A stretch of DNA of 64,000 nt from Rhodanobacter soli (GTDB lineage Bacteria; Pseudomonadota; Gammaproteobacteria; Xanthomonadales; Rhodanobacteraceae): assembly GCF_040548735.1 (NCBI RefSeq), contig NZ_JBEPSD010000001.1, positions 930,001 to 994,000 on the forward strand. The letters are read 5' to 3'. Under the pieces are notes generated by a model, which was not told the origin of the DNA, searched no databases, and was given only the letters and a program-made list of their open reading frames with translations. Position 1 is the stretch's first letter, and every line of letters begins with the position of its first letter. This document shows positions 1 to 7,728 of this stretch, piece after piece. The translations under genes and the position numbers were made by a program.

Positions 1-1140
1 GAGAATGGCGGCAACCGCAAGGTACTTGCCAGCGACGGCTTCAGCAGCATCGGCGACATCGAATGGACGGCGTTGCCGTATCAACCGTTTGCCACGGCGC
101 TGGCCACGGGCGTACCGCAGACAAGTTATATCGACGCCACCACACCAACGGCAAAACTGCACCGTGCGCTGAGCCAGAAGTTTGCCGGCCATGTCCAGTT
201 CGTCGACTTCAGCGAGGATGGCAGCAAACTGCTGTTCTGGGTCAGCAGCGACCGCGACCCGGGCACCTACTATCTGATCGACACGCATAACTACAAGGTG
301 AGCAAGCTGTTCGCCGTGGCACCCTGGATCGACCCGGCGAAGATGGCCGAGCGGCGCCCCATGCGCTTCAGGACCAGCGACGGCATGGAACTGGAAGCGA
401 TCCTCACGATTCCCAAGGGCGTTACCCAGAGCAACCTGCCGATGGTGCTGCTGCCGCACGGCGGTCCGATCGGTGTGCAGGACGACTGGTACTTCGATAA
501 CGATGCGCAGTTCCTCGCCAGCCGCGGCTATCTCGTGCTGCAGGTGAACTACCGCGGCTCCGGTGGCCGCGGCGAGAATTTCCAGGAGGCCGGCTACCTG
601 AAATGGGGCACCCGCATCCAGCAGGACCTGATCGACGGCGTGAAGTGGGCCATCGCGGAGAATTACGCCGACCCGAAGCGGGTCTGCGTCTACGGCGGCA
701 GCTTCGGCGGCTACTCGGCGATGATGACCACGATCCGCGCGCCGGGCATGTTCAAGTGCGCGGTCGGTTACGCCGGCATCTACGACCTGAAGATGATGTA
801 CAAGAAAGGCGACATCCGCGAGGACAAGTCCGGCCGCAGCTACCTGAACACCGTCATCGGCAAGGACGATGCCGATCTCGACGCGAACTCGCCCACCAGG
901 CTGGCCGACAAGATCGACGTGCCGGTGCTGCTGATCCACGGCGAAGACGACAAACGCGCACCGTTCGCGCAGGCCAAGGCGATGCGGGCCGCGCTCGACG
1001 CCGCGCACAAGCCATACGAGTGGTTGAGCAAGCCGGGTGAGGGTCACGGCTTTTACGACGAAAAGAACAACATCGAGTTCTACAACCGGCTGCAGGCATT
1101 CCTGGAGAAGAACATCGGCCCCGGCGCGTCCGCTCCCTGA
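1..1140 (+). CDS. S9 family (prolyl oligopeptidase-type) serine peptidase, 5'-truncated by the window
   Basis: The frame is open from base 1, so the N-terminal part (a beta-propeller in this family) lies outside the window. The visible 379 residues hold the end of that domain and a complete alpha/beta-hydrolase domain. The nucleophile elbow reads GGSFGG, with Ser at residue 234 of the fragment. An LLPHGGP oxyanion-type segment lies upstream of it, the acid is probably Asp in HGEDD, and the His is in GEGHGF near the C-terminus. Family members cleave short peptides or acylaminoacyl-peptides and are often exported in this order; export cannot be judged here. The gene ends just before a strong terminator and converges on the TPM-protein operon. 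Exact substrate is unknown. Confidence 0.9.
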   Translation, partial: ENGGNRKVLASDGFSSIGDIEWTALPYQPFATALATGVPQTSYIDATTPTAKLHRALSQKFAGHVQFVDFSEDGSKLLFWVSSDRDPGTYYLIDTHNYKVSKLFAVAPWIDPAKMAERRPMRFRTSDGMELEAILTIPKGVTQSNLPMVLLPHGGPIGVQDDWYFDNDAQFLASRGYLVLQVNYRGSGGRGENFQEAGYLKWGTRIQQDLIDGVKWAIAENYADPKRVCVYGGSFGGYSAMMTTIRAPGMFKCAVGYAGIYDLKMMYKKGDIREDKSGRSYLNTVIGKDDADLDANSPTRLADKIDVPVLLIHGEDDKRAPFAQAKAMRAALDAAHKPYEWLSKPGEGHGFYDEKNNIEFYNRLQAFLEKNIGPGASAP

Positions 1141-1160
1141 TCATCTGCGGCAGGCTGGTC

Positions 1161-1192
1161 GGGAAGGCGCTTCGGCGCCTTCCCTGTTTTTT
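1161..1192 (+). terminator. Rho-independent terminator after the S9 peptidase
   Basis: A perfect 10-bp GC-rich stem (1161-1170 with 1175-1184) is closed by a TTCG tetraloop and followed within two bases by six T residues at 1187-1192. It lies 20 bases after the peptidase stop codon and between two convergent genes. Confidence 0.92.
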
Positions 1193-1241
1193 GGGCACGC
1201 TGGATTGCGGGCAAGCGGGCCATCTGCGAAACGCACCTCTC

Positions 1242-1745
1242 TCAGAGCAGCACCGGCCGATCCGCGAGCTCGTCGGGATTGGCCTTGCCATCGCCTGGGA
1301 AATGCCGCTCCAGCAACACGTTCGCGGCGGCGATGCCGGCGAGGCTGCCCTCGCGCCACTCTCCGCGCGCATAGCATTCGCGCATGCGCGCGCAGATCGC
1401 ATCCCACTCCTCCGCCGCCACCTTCGCCGCGATGCCGCGGTCGGCGATGATCTCGATGCGGTGCTCGGCCATCAGCACGTAGAACAGCACGCCGCTGTTG
1501 AGTTCGGTATCCCACACGCGCAATTGGGCAAATACCTGGCGCGCGCGGGCCGCGGCGTCGAGGCCATCCAGCACGGCCAGCGGCGCCAGCCGCGATTCGA
1601 CCGCAAAGCGGATCTCGCCCAGGTGATGGCGTTCGCCCGCAGCGATCGTCGTGGCCATCTCATCCAGCAGTACCGCCGGAAAGCGCCGCGACAGCTGGAA
1701 CCAGCCGCCGAACAGGTTCGTCCACAGTCGCTGCATGCGCGCCAT
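1242..1745 (-). CDS. Short TPM-domain protein, third gene of the lemA operon
   Basis: This 167-residue protein resembles the compact TPM domain found beside lemA and YgcG-like genes, with segments such as WDTELNSGVLFYVL and HRIEIIADRGI. No signal peptide or strong membrane segment is visible, unlike its neighbour. The start ATG shares one base with the TGA stop of the preceding TPM gene (TGATG junction at 1743-1747), so translation is probably coupled. An alternative Met lies three codons in. The biochemical role is not established; plant and some bacterial TPM proteins have been linked to phosphatase activity or photosystem repair, which does not settle function here. Confidence 0.82.
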   Translation of the reverse strand: MARMQRLWTNLFGGWFQLSRRFPAVLLDEMATTIAAGERHHLGEIRFAVESRLAPLAVLDGLDAAARARQVFAQLRVWDTELNSGVLFYVLMAEHRIEIIADRGIAAKVAAEEWDAICARMRECYARGEWREGSLAGIAAANVLLERHFPGDGKANPDELADRPVLL

Positions 1746-2623
1746 CACCAGCTCCCCGAAGAACCGCCGCCGCCGAAGCTGCCGCCGCCACCGCTGAAGC
1801 CGCCACCGCCGAAACTTCCGCCGCCGCTGCCGCCACCCCAACCGCTGCCCCCGAAGCCGCCCCAGCCACCGCCACCGATCGAGCGGCCGGCACCGCCGGG
1901 CATCAGCATCAACACGCCGCCGATCAACGCACCGAGGATGCCCGCGCCCATCGAGATCAGCAGCCACAGCAGCCCGCCGACCGCCACGGCACCCAGCGGC
2001 GCACGGAGCCATGCCCGGGCCCGGCCGAAGATGCCGCGCAGGAACAGCGCCACGAACACGGCGATCATCAAGCCCTGCTCCAGCCCGAGGCCGGAACGCT
2101 CGTCGCCGGGCGAGCCCCGCACCGGCGGCGGCAGCGGCTCGCCGTCGATCAACTGGGTCAGTGCGCCGACCGCGTCGCTGATGCCGCCGAAGTAGTCGTT
2201 GCTGCGGAACTTCGGCGCGATGTACTCGCGGATGATGCGCGCGGTGGCGGCGTCGGGAATCGCCCCCTCCAGGCCATAACCCACCTCGATGCGCACGCGC
2301 CGATCGTCCTTCGCGACCAGCAGCAGCACACCGTCGTCGGTGCCCTTGCGGCCCACCTTGTTCGCCTCGGCCACCGCCAGCGAATAGCCCTCGATATCCT
2401 GCTCGCCGGTGCTGCCGACCATCAGCACTACCAGCTGCGCGCCCTTGGCCCGTTCCAGCGCCGTCAGCTGCGCGTCCAGCTGGTCGACCTGCTGCGTGGT
2501 CAGCGTGCCGGTGAGATCGGTGACGTGCCGTGCCAGTTTCGGCACGGCGTCGGCCGCGTGCAGCAGCACCGGCAGCAGCAGCGCCAGCAGCAGCCAGCGG
2601 CGCGGGAAGCGCCAGGGCATCAT
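1745..2623 (-). CDS. TPM-domain membrane protein (YgcG-like)
   Basis: The 292-residue product begins with a cleavable-looking signal (two Met, basic PWRFPRRW, then a Leu/Ala core). A TPM domain follows, with VTDLTGTLT and an acidic IRIEVGYGLEGAIPDA stretch typical of the family. Then come a membrane segment near residues 185-245 and a long Gly/Ser-rich tail ending in SGSW. Low-complexity Gly-rich tails are usual in YgcG-like proteins. The start ATG overlaps the lemA stop by one base (TGATG), so lemA and the two TPM genes form one operon. The function is uncertain; it is probably an envelope protein acting with LemA. Confidence 0.88.
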   Translation of the reverse strand: MMPWRFPRRWLLLALLLPVLLHAADAVPKLARHVTDLTGTLTTQQVDQLDAQLTALERAKGAQLVVLMVGSTGEQDIEGYSLAVAEANKVGRKGTDDGVLLLVAKDDRRVRIEVGYGLEGAIPDAATARIIREYIAPKFRSNDYFGGISDAVGALTQLIDGEPLPPPVRGSPGDERSGLGLEQGLMIAVFVALFLRGIFGRARAWLRAPLGAVAVGGLLWLLISMGAGILGALIGGVLMLMPGGAGRSIGGGGWGGFGGSGWGGGSGGGSFGGGGFSGGGGSFGGGGSSGSW

Positions 2624-3240
2624 CAATGCGTCGCGGCAGGTGCCGGCGCGGTGGTGCCGAAGTCCACCTTCGGCGCGGTGGAGATCGCCTTCTCGTTGTC
2701 CACGGTGAAGTTCGGCTTCACCTTGTAGCCGAAGATCTTGGCGGTCATGTTGTTCGGGAAGGTGCGGATCATCCCGTTGTATGCCTGCACCGCCTGCACG
2801 TAGCGGTTGCGTGCCACCGTGACCCGGTTCTCGGTGCCTTCCAGCTGCGCCTGCAGGTTCTGGAACAGGCCGTCGGCCTTCAACTGCGGGTAGTTCTCGC
2901 TGACCACCATCAAGCGCGACAGCGCGTTGCCCAGTTCGCCCTGCGCGGCCTGGAACTGCTGCAGCTTCTGCGGATCGTTCAGCGAATCGGCATTGACCTG
3001 CAGGCTGCCGACCTTGGCGCGCGCTTCGGTCACCTCGACGAAAACTTTCTCCTCGTGCTGGGCGTAGCCCTTGACCGTGTTGACCAGGTTCGGCACCAGG
3101 TCGGCGCGGCGCTGGTACTGGTTCAGCACTTCGGACCAGGCTGCCTTGACCGCCTCGTCCTGCTTCTGGATGGCGTTGTAGCCGCAGCCGCTCAGGCCGA
3201 AGGCAAGCAGCAACAGCACGAGATTGCGCAGAAGTTTCAT
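2623..3240 (-). CDS. lemA: LemA family lipoprotein
   Basis: The 205-residue protein has a lipoprotein signal ending in the lipobox LSGC. The LemA signature follows: YNAIQKQDE, then W-x-x-V-x-N-Q-Y-x-R-R-x-D-L-V-P-N-L-V near residues 35-55, and a mostly helical remainder. The length and the single N-terminal membrane anchor fit the family. It is the first gene of a three-gene operon with two TPM-domain genes, the common arrangement for lemA. The molecular role of LemA is poorly defined. Confidence 0.93.
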   Translation of the reverse strand: MKLLRNLVLLLLAFGLSGCGYNAIQKQDEAVKAAWSEVLNQYQRRADLVPNLVNTVKGYAQHEEKVFVEVTEARAKVGSLQVNADSLNDPQKLQQFQAAQGELGNALSRLMVVSENYPQLKADGLFQNLQAQLEGTENRVTVARNRYVQAVQAYNGMIRTFPNNMTAKIFGYKVKPNFTVDNEKAISTAPKVDFGTTAPAPAATH

Positions 3241-3324
3241 GGAGTCGCTCCGATCCGGTGGAAAGCCATTCCATCATCCCACGCCACCTGCCGCAATCGT
3301 GTCAGCACGGGGTGAACGCGTGCG

Positions 3325-3699
3325 CTAACCGAACAGGCGCGGCCCGAGGATCAACGCCCAGCTCAGCACCACCAGCACCAGCAGCACGAATACCGCAGCC
3401 GAGCCCATGTCCTTGGCGCGCCCGGCCAGCTCGTTGAATTCCGGGCTGACCTTGTCGACCACGGCCTCGATCGCCGAATTCAGCAGCTCCGCCGACAGCA
3501 CCAGCATCGGCGCCAGGATCAGGATGAACTTCTCCACCCCACCGTGGCCCAGCCACAACCCGAGCGGGATCAGCACCACCGCCAGGCAGGCTTCCAGCCG
3601 GAACGAGGCCTCGTGCCGCCAGCCGGCCCGAAGTCCCTTCATCGACCACAGGAATGCGTTCCACACCTGCTTGGGGCCGCGAAAACCTTCGGCGGCCAT
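3325..3699 (-). CDS. dgkA: Diacylglycerol kinase, prokaryotic membrane type
   Basis: The 124-residue size, three membrane helices and motifs match E. coli DgkA (about 122 residues). RLEA near residue 35 and the active-site segment ELLNSAIEAVVD near residues 69-80 are both present. The enzyme phosphorylates diacylglycerol to phosphatidate in the inner membrane, recycling lipid left over from membrane-derived oligosaccharide synthesis. It is a single gene between lemA and a divergent transporter. The 276 bases between its start and the transporter start carry no convincing gene and must hold both promoters. Confidence 0.95.
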   Translation of the reverse strand: MAAEGFRGPKQVWNAFLWSMKGLRAGWRHEASFRLEACLAVVLIPLGLWLGHGGVEKFILILAPMLVLSAELLNSAIEAVVDKVSPEFNELAGRAKDMGSAAVFVLLVLVVLSWALILGPRLFG

Positions 3700-3975
3700 C
3701 AGCGATGCCGCCCCGCCGGCCGCAGGCGCTCCAACGATATCAGTGCAGCGATGGACATGGACGGCAAACTCCCCTGGAACAGGCCGGTTCGAGCGACCGA
3801 TGATGCCACAAGCGCCGCCGCCAAGCGTCCGCCGCGGGTTCGGCGTCTTGCCGCAGTGCAGCTACACCGTGATGGCGAATGGGTTACGCTTCGTCGGTTG
3901 TGGCCCATTCAGGGGCCGCACGGCACTGGCGCGTGCCGGCACGTCGCCACGGTTTGGATCACGCACGGAAAACAT

Positions 3976-5526
3976 ATGGCAACCCAGAACCCACCCGTCT
4001 CGCAGACGCGGTCATTCAGCACCGTCTTCCTGATCGAAATGTGGGAGCGCTTCGGCTTCTACGGCATGCAGGTGTTGATGGTCACCTACATGGTGAAGCG
4101 GCTCGGCTTCGTCGACAGCAAGGCCAACCTGATCTGGGGCGCTGCTGCGGCACTGATCTACGCCACGCCGGCGATCGGCGGCTGGGTCGGCGACAAGCTG
4201 ATCGGCACCCGCCGCACCATGCTGCTCGGCGCCGTGGTGCTGACGCTGGGCTACGCGATGCTGTGGATTCCCACCAACAACGCCTACTTCCTGTACATCG
4301 CGCTCGGCGTGATCATCGTCGGCAACGGCTTCTTCAAGCCGAACGCCGGCAATCTGGTGCGCAAGGTCTACGAGGGCGACGACACCAAGATCGACAGCGC
4401 CTTCACCATCTACTACATGGCGGTGAACATCGGCTCGACCATCTCGATGCTGCTGACCCCGTGGATCCGCGACTACGTGGGCGCCAAATACGGCGACGCC
4501 TGGGGCTGGCACACCGCGTTCGGCGTTTGCGCGATCGGCCTGATCCTCGGCCTGGTCAACTACACGCTGATGCATCGCACGCTGGCGCACATCGGCTCGC
4601 CGGCGGACGAGAAACCGGTGGACGTCAAGCGCCTCGGCGTGGTTCTTCTGGCCGCGATCGGCATGGTGTTCGTCTCCGCCTTCATCCTGCAGGACCAGAC
4701 GGTCGCCAAGTGGTGCGTGTACGCCGCCGGCGTGGTGATCCTGGGCATCTTCGTGCACCTGATCCGCAGCAGCGAGCAGCATGAGCGCGCCGGCCTGATC
4801 GCGGCGCTGGTGCTGACCGCGCAGACGATCTTCTTCTTCATCTTCTACCAGCAGATGTCGACCTCGCTGAACCTGTTCGCGCAGCGCAACGTCGACCTCT
4901 CGTTCAACCTGTTCGGCCTGCACCTGTTCAACTGGATTCCCGAGCAGTTCCAGTCGCTCAACGCGATCTGGATCGTGCTGCTGAGCCCGGTGCTGGTACT
5001 CGCCTACAACACCATGGGCAAGGTCGGCAAAAACCCCTCGGTGGCGGCCAAGTTCGCCTGGGGCTTCGCCGCGGTGGCGATCGGCTTCTTCATCTACGGC
5101 GTCGGCGCCCGCTTCGCGGTGAATGGCCAGGTCTCGTCGTGGATCATGGTGTGGGGCTACGGCCTGTATTCGCTGGGCGAGCTGCTGGTCAGCGGCCTGG
5201 GCCTGGCGATGATCGCGCGCTACGTGCCGGCGCGGATGGGCGGCTTCATGATGGGCGCCTACTACGTGGCCTCGGGCATCTCGCAGTACCTGGGCAGCGT
5301 GGTGGCGAACTTCGCCAGCATCCCGACCGACATCAAGGACCCGCTGGTGTCGCTGCCGATCTACACCGCGCTGTTCAACAAGCTCGGCTTCGCCGGCATC
5401 GCCTGCACGGTGATCGCGCTGGCGATGCTGCCGCTGATGAAGAAGCTGTCGAGCAGCCATTCCGACTCGGTCGCCAACAACCTGCTGCCGGCCGTGCGCA
5501 GCGAGGAATTCAACACGCCGGCGTGA
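3976..5526 (+). CDS. POT/PTR2 family proton-coupled oligopeptide transporter
   Basis: The 516-residue multi-span protein starts at an ATG preceded by a GGAA ribosome site. The POT hallmarks are present: the ExxER motif in EMWERFGFYG on helix 1, the PTR2 signature around GNGFFKPNAGNLV, and FYQQMSTSLNLFAQRNVD later in the protein. Such carriers import di- and tripeptides using the proton gradient and sit in the inner membrane. The reading frame is open further upstream, but that stretch lacks family features. A DtpA-like substrate range is plausible but not shown by sequence alone. Confidence 0.93.
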   Translation: MATQNPPVSQTRSFSTVFLIEMWERFGFYGMQVLMVTYMVKRLGFVDSKANLIWGAAAALIYATPAIGGWVGDKLIGTRRTMLLGAVVLTLGYAMLWIPTNNAYFLYIALGVIIVGNGFFKPNAGNLVRKVYEGDDTKIDSAFTIYYMAVNIGSTISMLLTPWIRDYVGAKYGDAWGWHTAFGVCAIGLILGLVNYTLMHRTLAHIGSPADEKPVDVKRLGVVLLAAIGMVFVSAFILQDQTVAKWCVYAAGVVILGIFVHLIRSSEQHERAGLIAALVLTAQTIFFFIFYQQMSTSLNLFAQRNVDLSFNLFGLHLFNWIPEQFQSLNAIWIVLLSPVLVLAYNTMGKVGKNPSVAAKFAWGFAAVAIGFFIYGVGARFAVNGQVSSWIMVWGYGLYSLGELLVSGLGLAMIARYVPARMGGFMMGAYYVASGISQYLGSVVANFASIPTDIKDPLVSLPIYTALFNKLGFAGIACTVIALAMLPLMKKLSSSHSDSVANNLLPAVRSEEFNTPA

Positions 5527-5572
5527 TCCGTCGCGCACCGCGCGCCGGTTCCGCCGGTTTCAGCAAGTCCGG

Positions 5573-6856
5573 ATGATCGCCATGCCGCACCGGCCCACCC
5601 AACGCCTCGGCCCGTTTGCACTGACGCGCACGCTGGCCTGGCTGCGAATCTGCGCCATCGCCGGCCAGAGCGCCGCCGTGCTGGTCTGTGCCTGGTGGAT
5701 GCGCCTGGACATCCCGCTGCTGCCGTTGCTGCTCGGCATCGGCCTGCTCGCGGTGTTCTCGGTGTTCGCCGCATGGCGGCTGACCCAGCCGTGGCCGCTG
5801 CGCGAATGGGAAGCGGTCGGCCACATCGCCTTCGACACGCTGGTGCTGGGCTACCTGCTGTACTTCACCGGCGGCGCCAGTAACCCGTTCATCACCCTGC
5901 TGCTGGTGCCGATCGCGCTCAGCGCGGCGGCGCTGTCAGGGCGGTCGGTACTGGCGGTGGCGGCGCTGGCCGGCGTCGCCTACGTGATCCTGCTGTACTC
6001 GCACGTGCCGCTGCCGATGCCGCTGCACGAGAACTCGCCCAGCCGCTTCTCGCTGCACGTGGCCGGGATGGGCGTGAACTTCGTGATCATGGCGCTGCTG
6101 CTGAGCTTCTTCATCAGCCGCCTGGCCCACGTGCTGCGCCTGCAACAGCTCGAAGTGCAACGCGTGCGCGAACGCGCGCTGCGCGACGAAGGCATCCTGG
6201 CCATCGCCACCCAGGCCGCCGGCGCCGCGCACGAACTCAACACGCCGCTGTCGACCATGCGCACCCTGCTGCCCGAGCTGCGCCGCGAGCACATTGGCGA
6301 CACCTCGCTGGCCGAGGATCTGGAGCTGCTGGAAGGCCAGGTCGACCGCTGCCGCACGATCCTTCGCGAAATGGTCGCGTTCGGCAAGGCGCAGCTTTCG
6401 CAGGAGCCGGAACGGCTCGAGGTGGCCGCGTTCATCCACGGCTGCCTGGAGCGCTTCCAGTTGCTGCGGCCCGAGGCGGAGCTGGATCTCACGCTGGATC
6501 AGGAGATCGCCCGCGTCGTGCTGCGCACCCCGCCAGGTCTGCGCCACGCACTGCTCAATTTGCTGAACAACGCCGCCGACGCTTCGGCCGTCAACCACTC
6601 GCACGCAGTGGCGCTGCAGGTCTCGCGCGACGGCGAGTGGCTGCAGTTGAGCGTGCGCGACCACGGCCCCGGCTTCGGCACCGACGGCGAACTCACCCTA
6701 CTCGGCTATTCGCAGAAGCAGACCGGGCTGGGCATCGGCCTGGCTCTGGCCGAAGCCACCGCCGAACGGCTCAACGGCGAACTGATCGCGCGCAATGCCG
6801 AACGCGGCGCCGAGGTATGCCTGCGCCTGCCGCTGGCGGTGATCGCCGAAAAATAG
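5573..6856 (+). CDS. RegB/PrrB-like redox-sensing histidine kinase
   Basis: The 427-residue kinase has about six N-terminal membrane spans. The segment GGASNPF (residues 100-106) matches the quinone-sensing GGxxNPF motif of RegB. The H-box AAGAAHELNTPLS places the phospho-His at 220. A Cys at 260 in DRCRTIL sits where RegB has its redox cysteine (from memory of the family). N and G boxes follow, with NNAADAS and HGPGFG. RegB-type kinases tune respiration and electron-sink genes to redox state. The partner regulator follows after 72 bases. A second in-frame ATG lies three codons downstream, so the exact start is uncertain by a few residues. Confidence 0.92.
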   Translation: MIAMPHRPTQRLGPFALTRTLAWLRICAIAGQSAAVLVCAWWMRLDIPLLPLLLGIGLLAVFSVFAAWRLTQPWPLREWEAVGHIAFDTLVLGYLLYFTGGASNPFITLLLVPIALSAAALSGRSVLAVAALAGVAYVILLYSHVPLPMPLHENSPSRFSLHVAGMGVNFVIMALLLSFFISRLAHVLRLQQLEVQRVRERALRDEGILAIATQAAGAAHELNTPLSTMRTLLPELRREHIGDTSLAEDLELLEGQVDRCRTILREMVAFGKAQLSQEPERLEVAAFIHGCLERFQLLRPEAELDLTLDQEIARVVLRTPPGLRHALLNLLNNAADASAVNHSHAVALQVSRDGEWLQLSVRDHGPGFGTDGELTLLGYSQKQTGLGIGLALAEATAERLNGELIARNAERGAEVCLRLPLAVIAEK

Positions 6857-6928
6857 CTCGCCGGACGTGCAAGTCTCGCCGCTTCGGGCAAGAATGAGCC
6901 ACTGATCCACACGCAGGAAACACCACCG

Positions 6929-7513
6929 ATGACCGAGTTGCCCCATGCCGCCACGGCGCGCCCGCTGCTGCTGGTCGACGACGACGCCACCTTCCTGCGC
7001 GTGCTGGCGCGTGCGCTCGGCTCGCGCGGTTTCGAGGTCATCACCGCCACCAACTTCGACGAAGCGCGCGCGCTGACGCGCCGGCACAACCCGCGCTACT
7101 GCGTGCTCGACCTCAAGCTGGGCGAGGAAAACGGCCTGCGCCTGATCCCCGAGCTGCATGCTCTGGTACCCGACCTGCGCGTGCTGCTGCTGACCGGCTA
7201 CGCCTCGATCGCCACCGCGGTGGAGGCGATCAAGCGCGGCGCCCACGATTACCTGGCCAAGCCGGTCGACGCCGACGCCGTGGTGCGCGCCCTGCTCGAC
7301 GGCGACAACGACAGCGACGACAGCGACCCGCCCGACGCCCCCGAACAGCCACTGGCCTTGCGCCGGCTGGAATGGGAGCACATCCAGCGCGTGCTCACCG
7401 AATGCGACGGCAACATTTCCGAGACCGCCCGCCGCCTCGGCATGCACCGCCGCACCCTGCAACGCAAGCTGAGCAAGCACCCGGTACGCGAACGCCCCGA
7501 CCGCGAAGAGTGA
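6929..7513 (+). CDS. RegA/PrrA/ActR-like response regulator
   Basis: The 194-residue regulator has an N-terminal receiver (LLVDDD acidic pocket, phospho-Asp at 61 in VLDLKLG, Thr in LLTGYAS, Lys in AKPVD). A short acidic linker leads to a C-terminal Fis-type helix-turn-helix with GNISETARRLGMHRRTLQRKL. That last block is almost invariant in RegA-type regulators. Together with the upstream kinase it forms a redox-responsive two-component system. It is the last gene of the pair and is followed by a large perfect hairpin repeat that may end transcription. Confidence 0.93.
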   Translation: MTELPHAATARPLLLVDDDATFLRVLARALGSRGFEVITATNFDEARALTRRHNPRYCVLDLKLGEENGLRLIPELHALVPDLRVLLLTGYASIATAVEAIKRGAHDYLAKPVDADAVVRALLDGDNDSDDSDPPDAPEQPLALRRLEWEHIQRVLTECDGNISETARRLGMHRRTLQRKLSKHPVRERPDREE

Positions 7514-7523
7514 CCCGCATTTG

Positions 7524-7593
7524 TAGGAGCGCACCCTGTGCGCGATGCTCTTCGTCACATGACGGAAAGCATCGCGCACAGGGTGCGCTCCTA
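7524..7593. repeat. Long extragenic palindrome (REP-like hairpin)
   Basis: Two perfect 26-base inverted arms (7524-7549 and 7568-7593) flank an 18-base centre that can itself pair (GTCA with TGAC). The arms carry the GGAGCGCACC/CGCGATGC type of sequence that recurs between genes in Lysobacterales genomes (recollection, not searched). It lies 10 bases after the regA-like stop. No T-run follows, so a role in RNA stability or as a small mobile palindrome is as likely as termination. Confidence 0.85.
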
Positions 7594-7728
7594 TACGCAT
7601 TCCCAGCGGGGCACCTTTAGGCATGCCCGCGCATCCTATCGCCGACCCCCGCTGCGACAACGCGCCATCTGTCGCGTGCATGGCAGCGGACTATCCTTGC
7701 AACCCTAGACCACCATCCAGAGTGTCGC

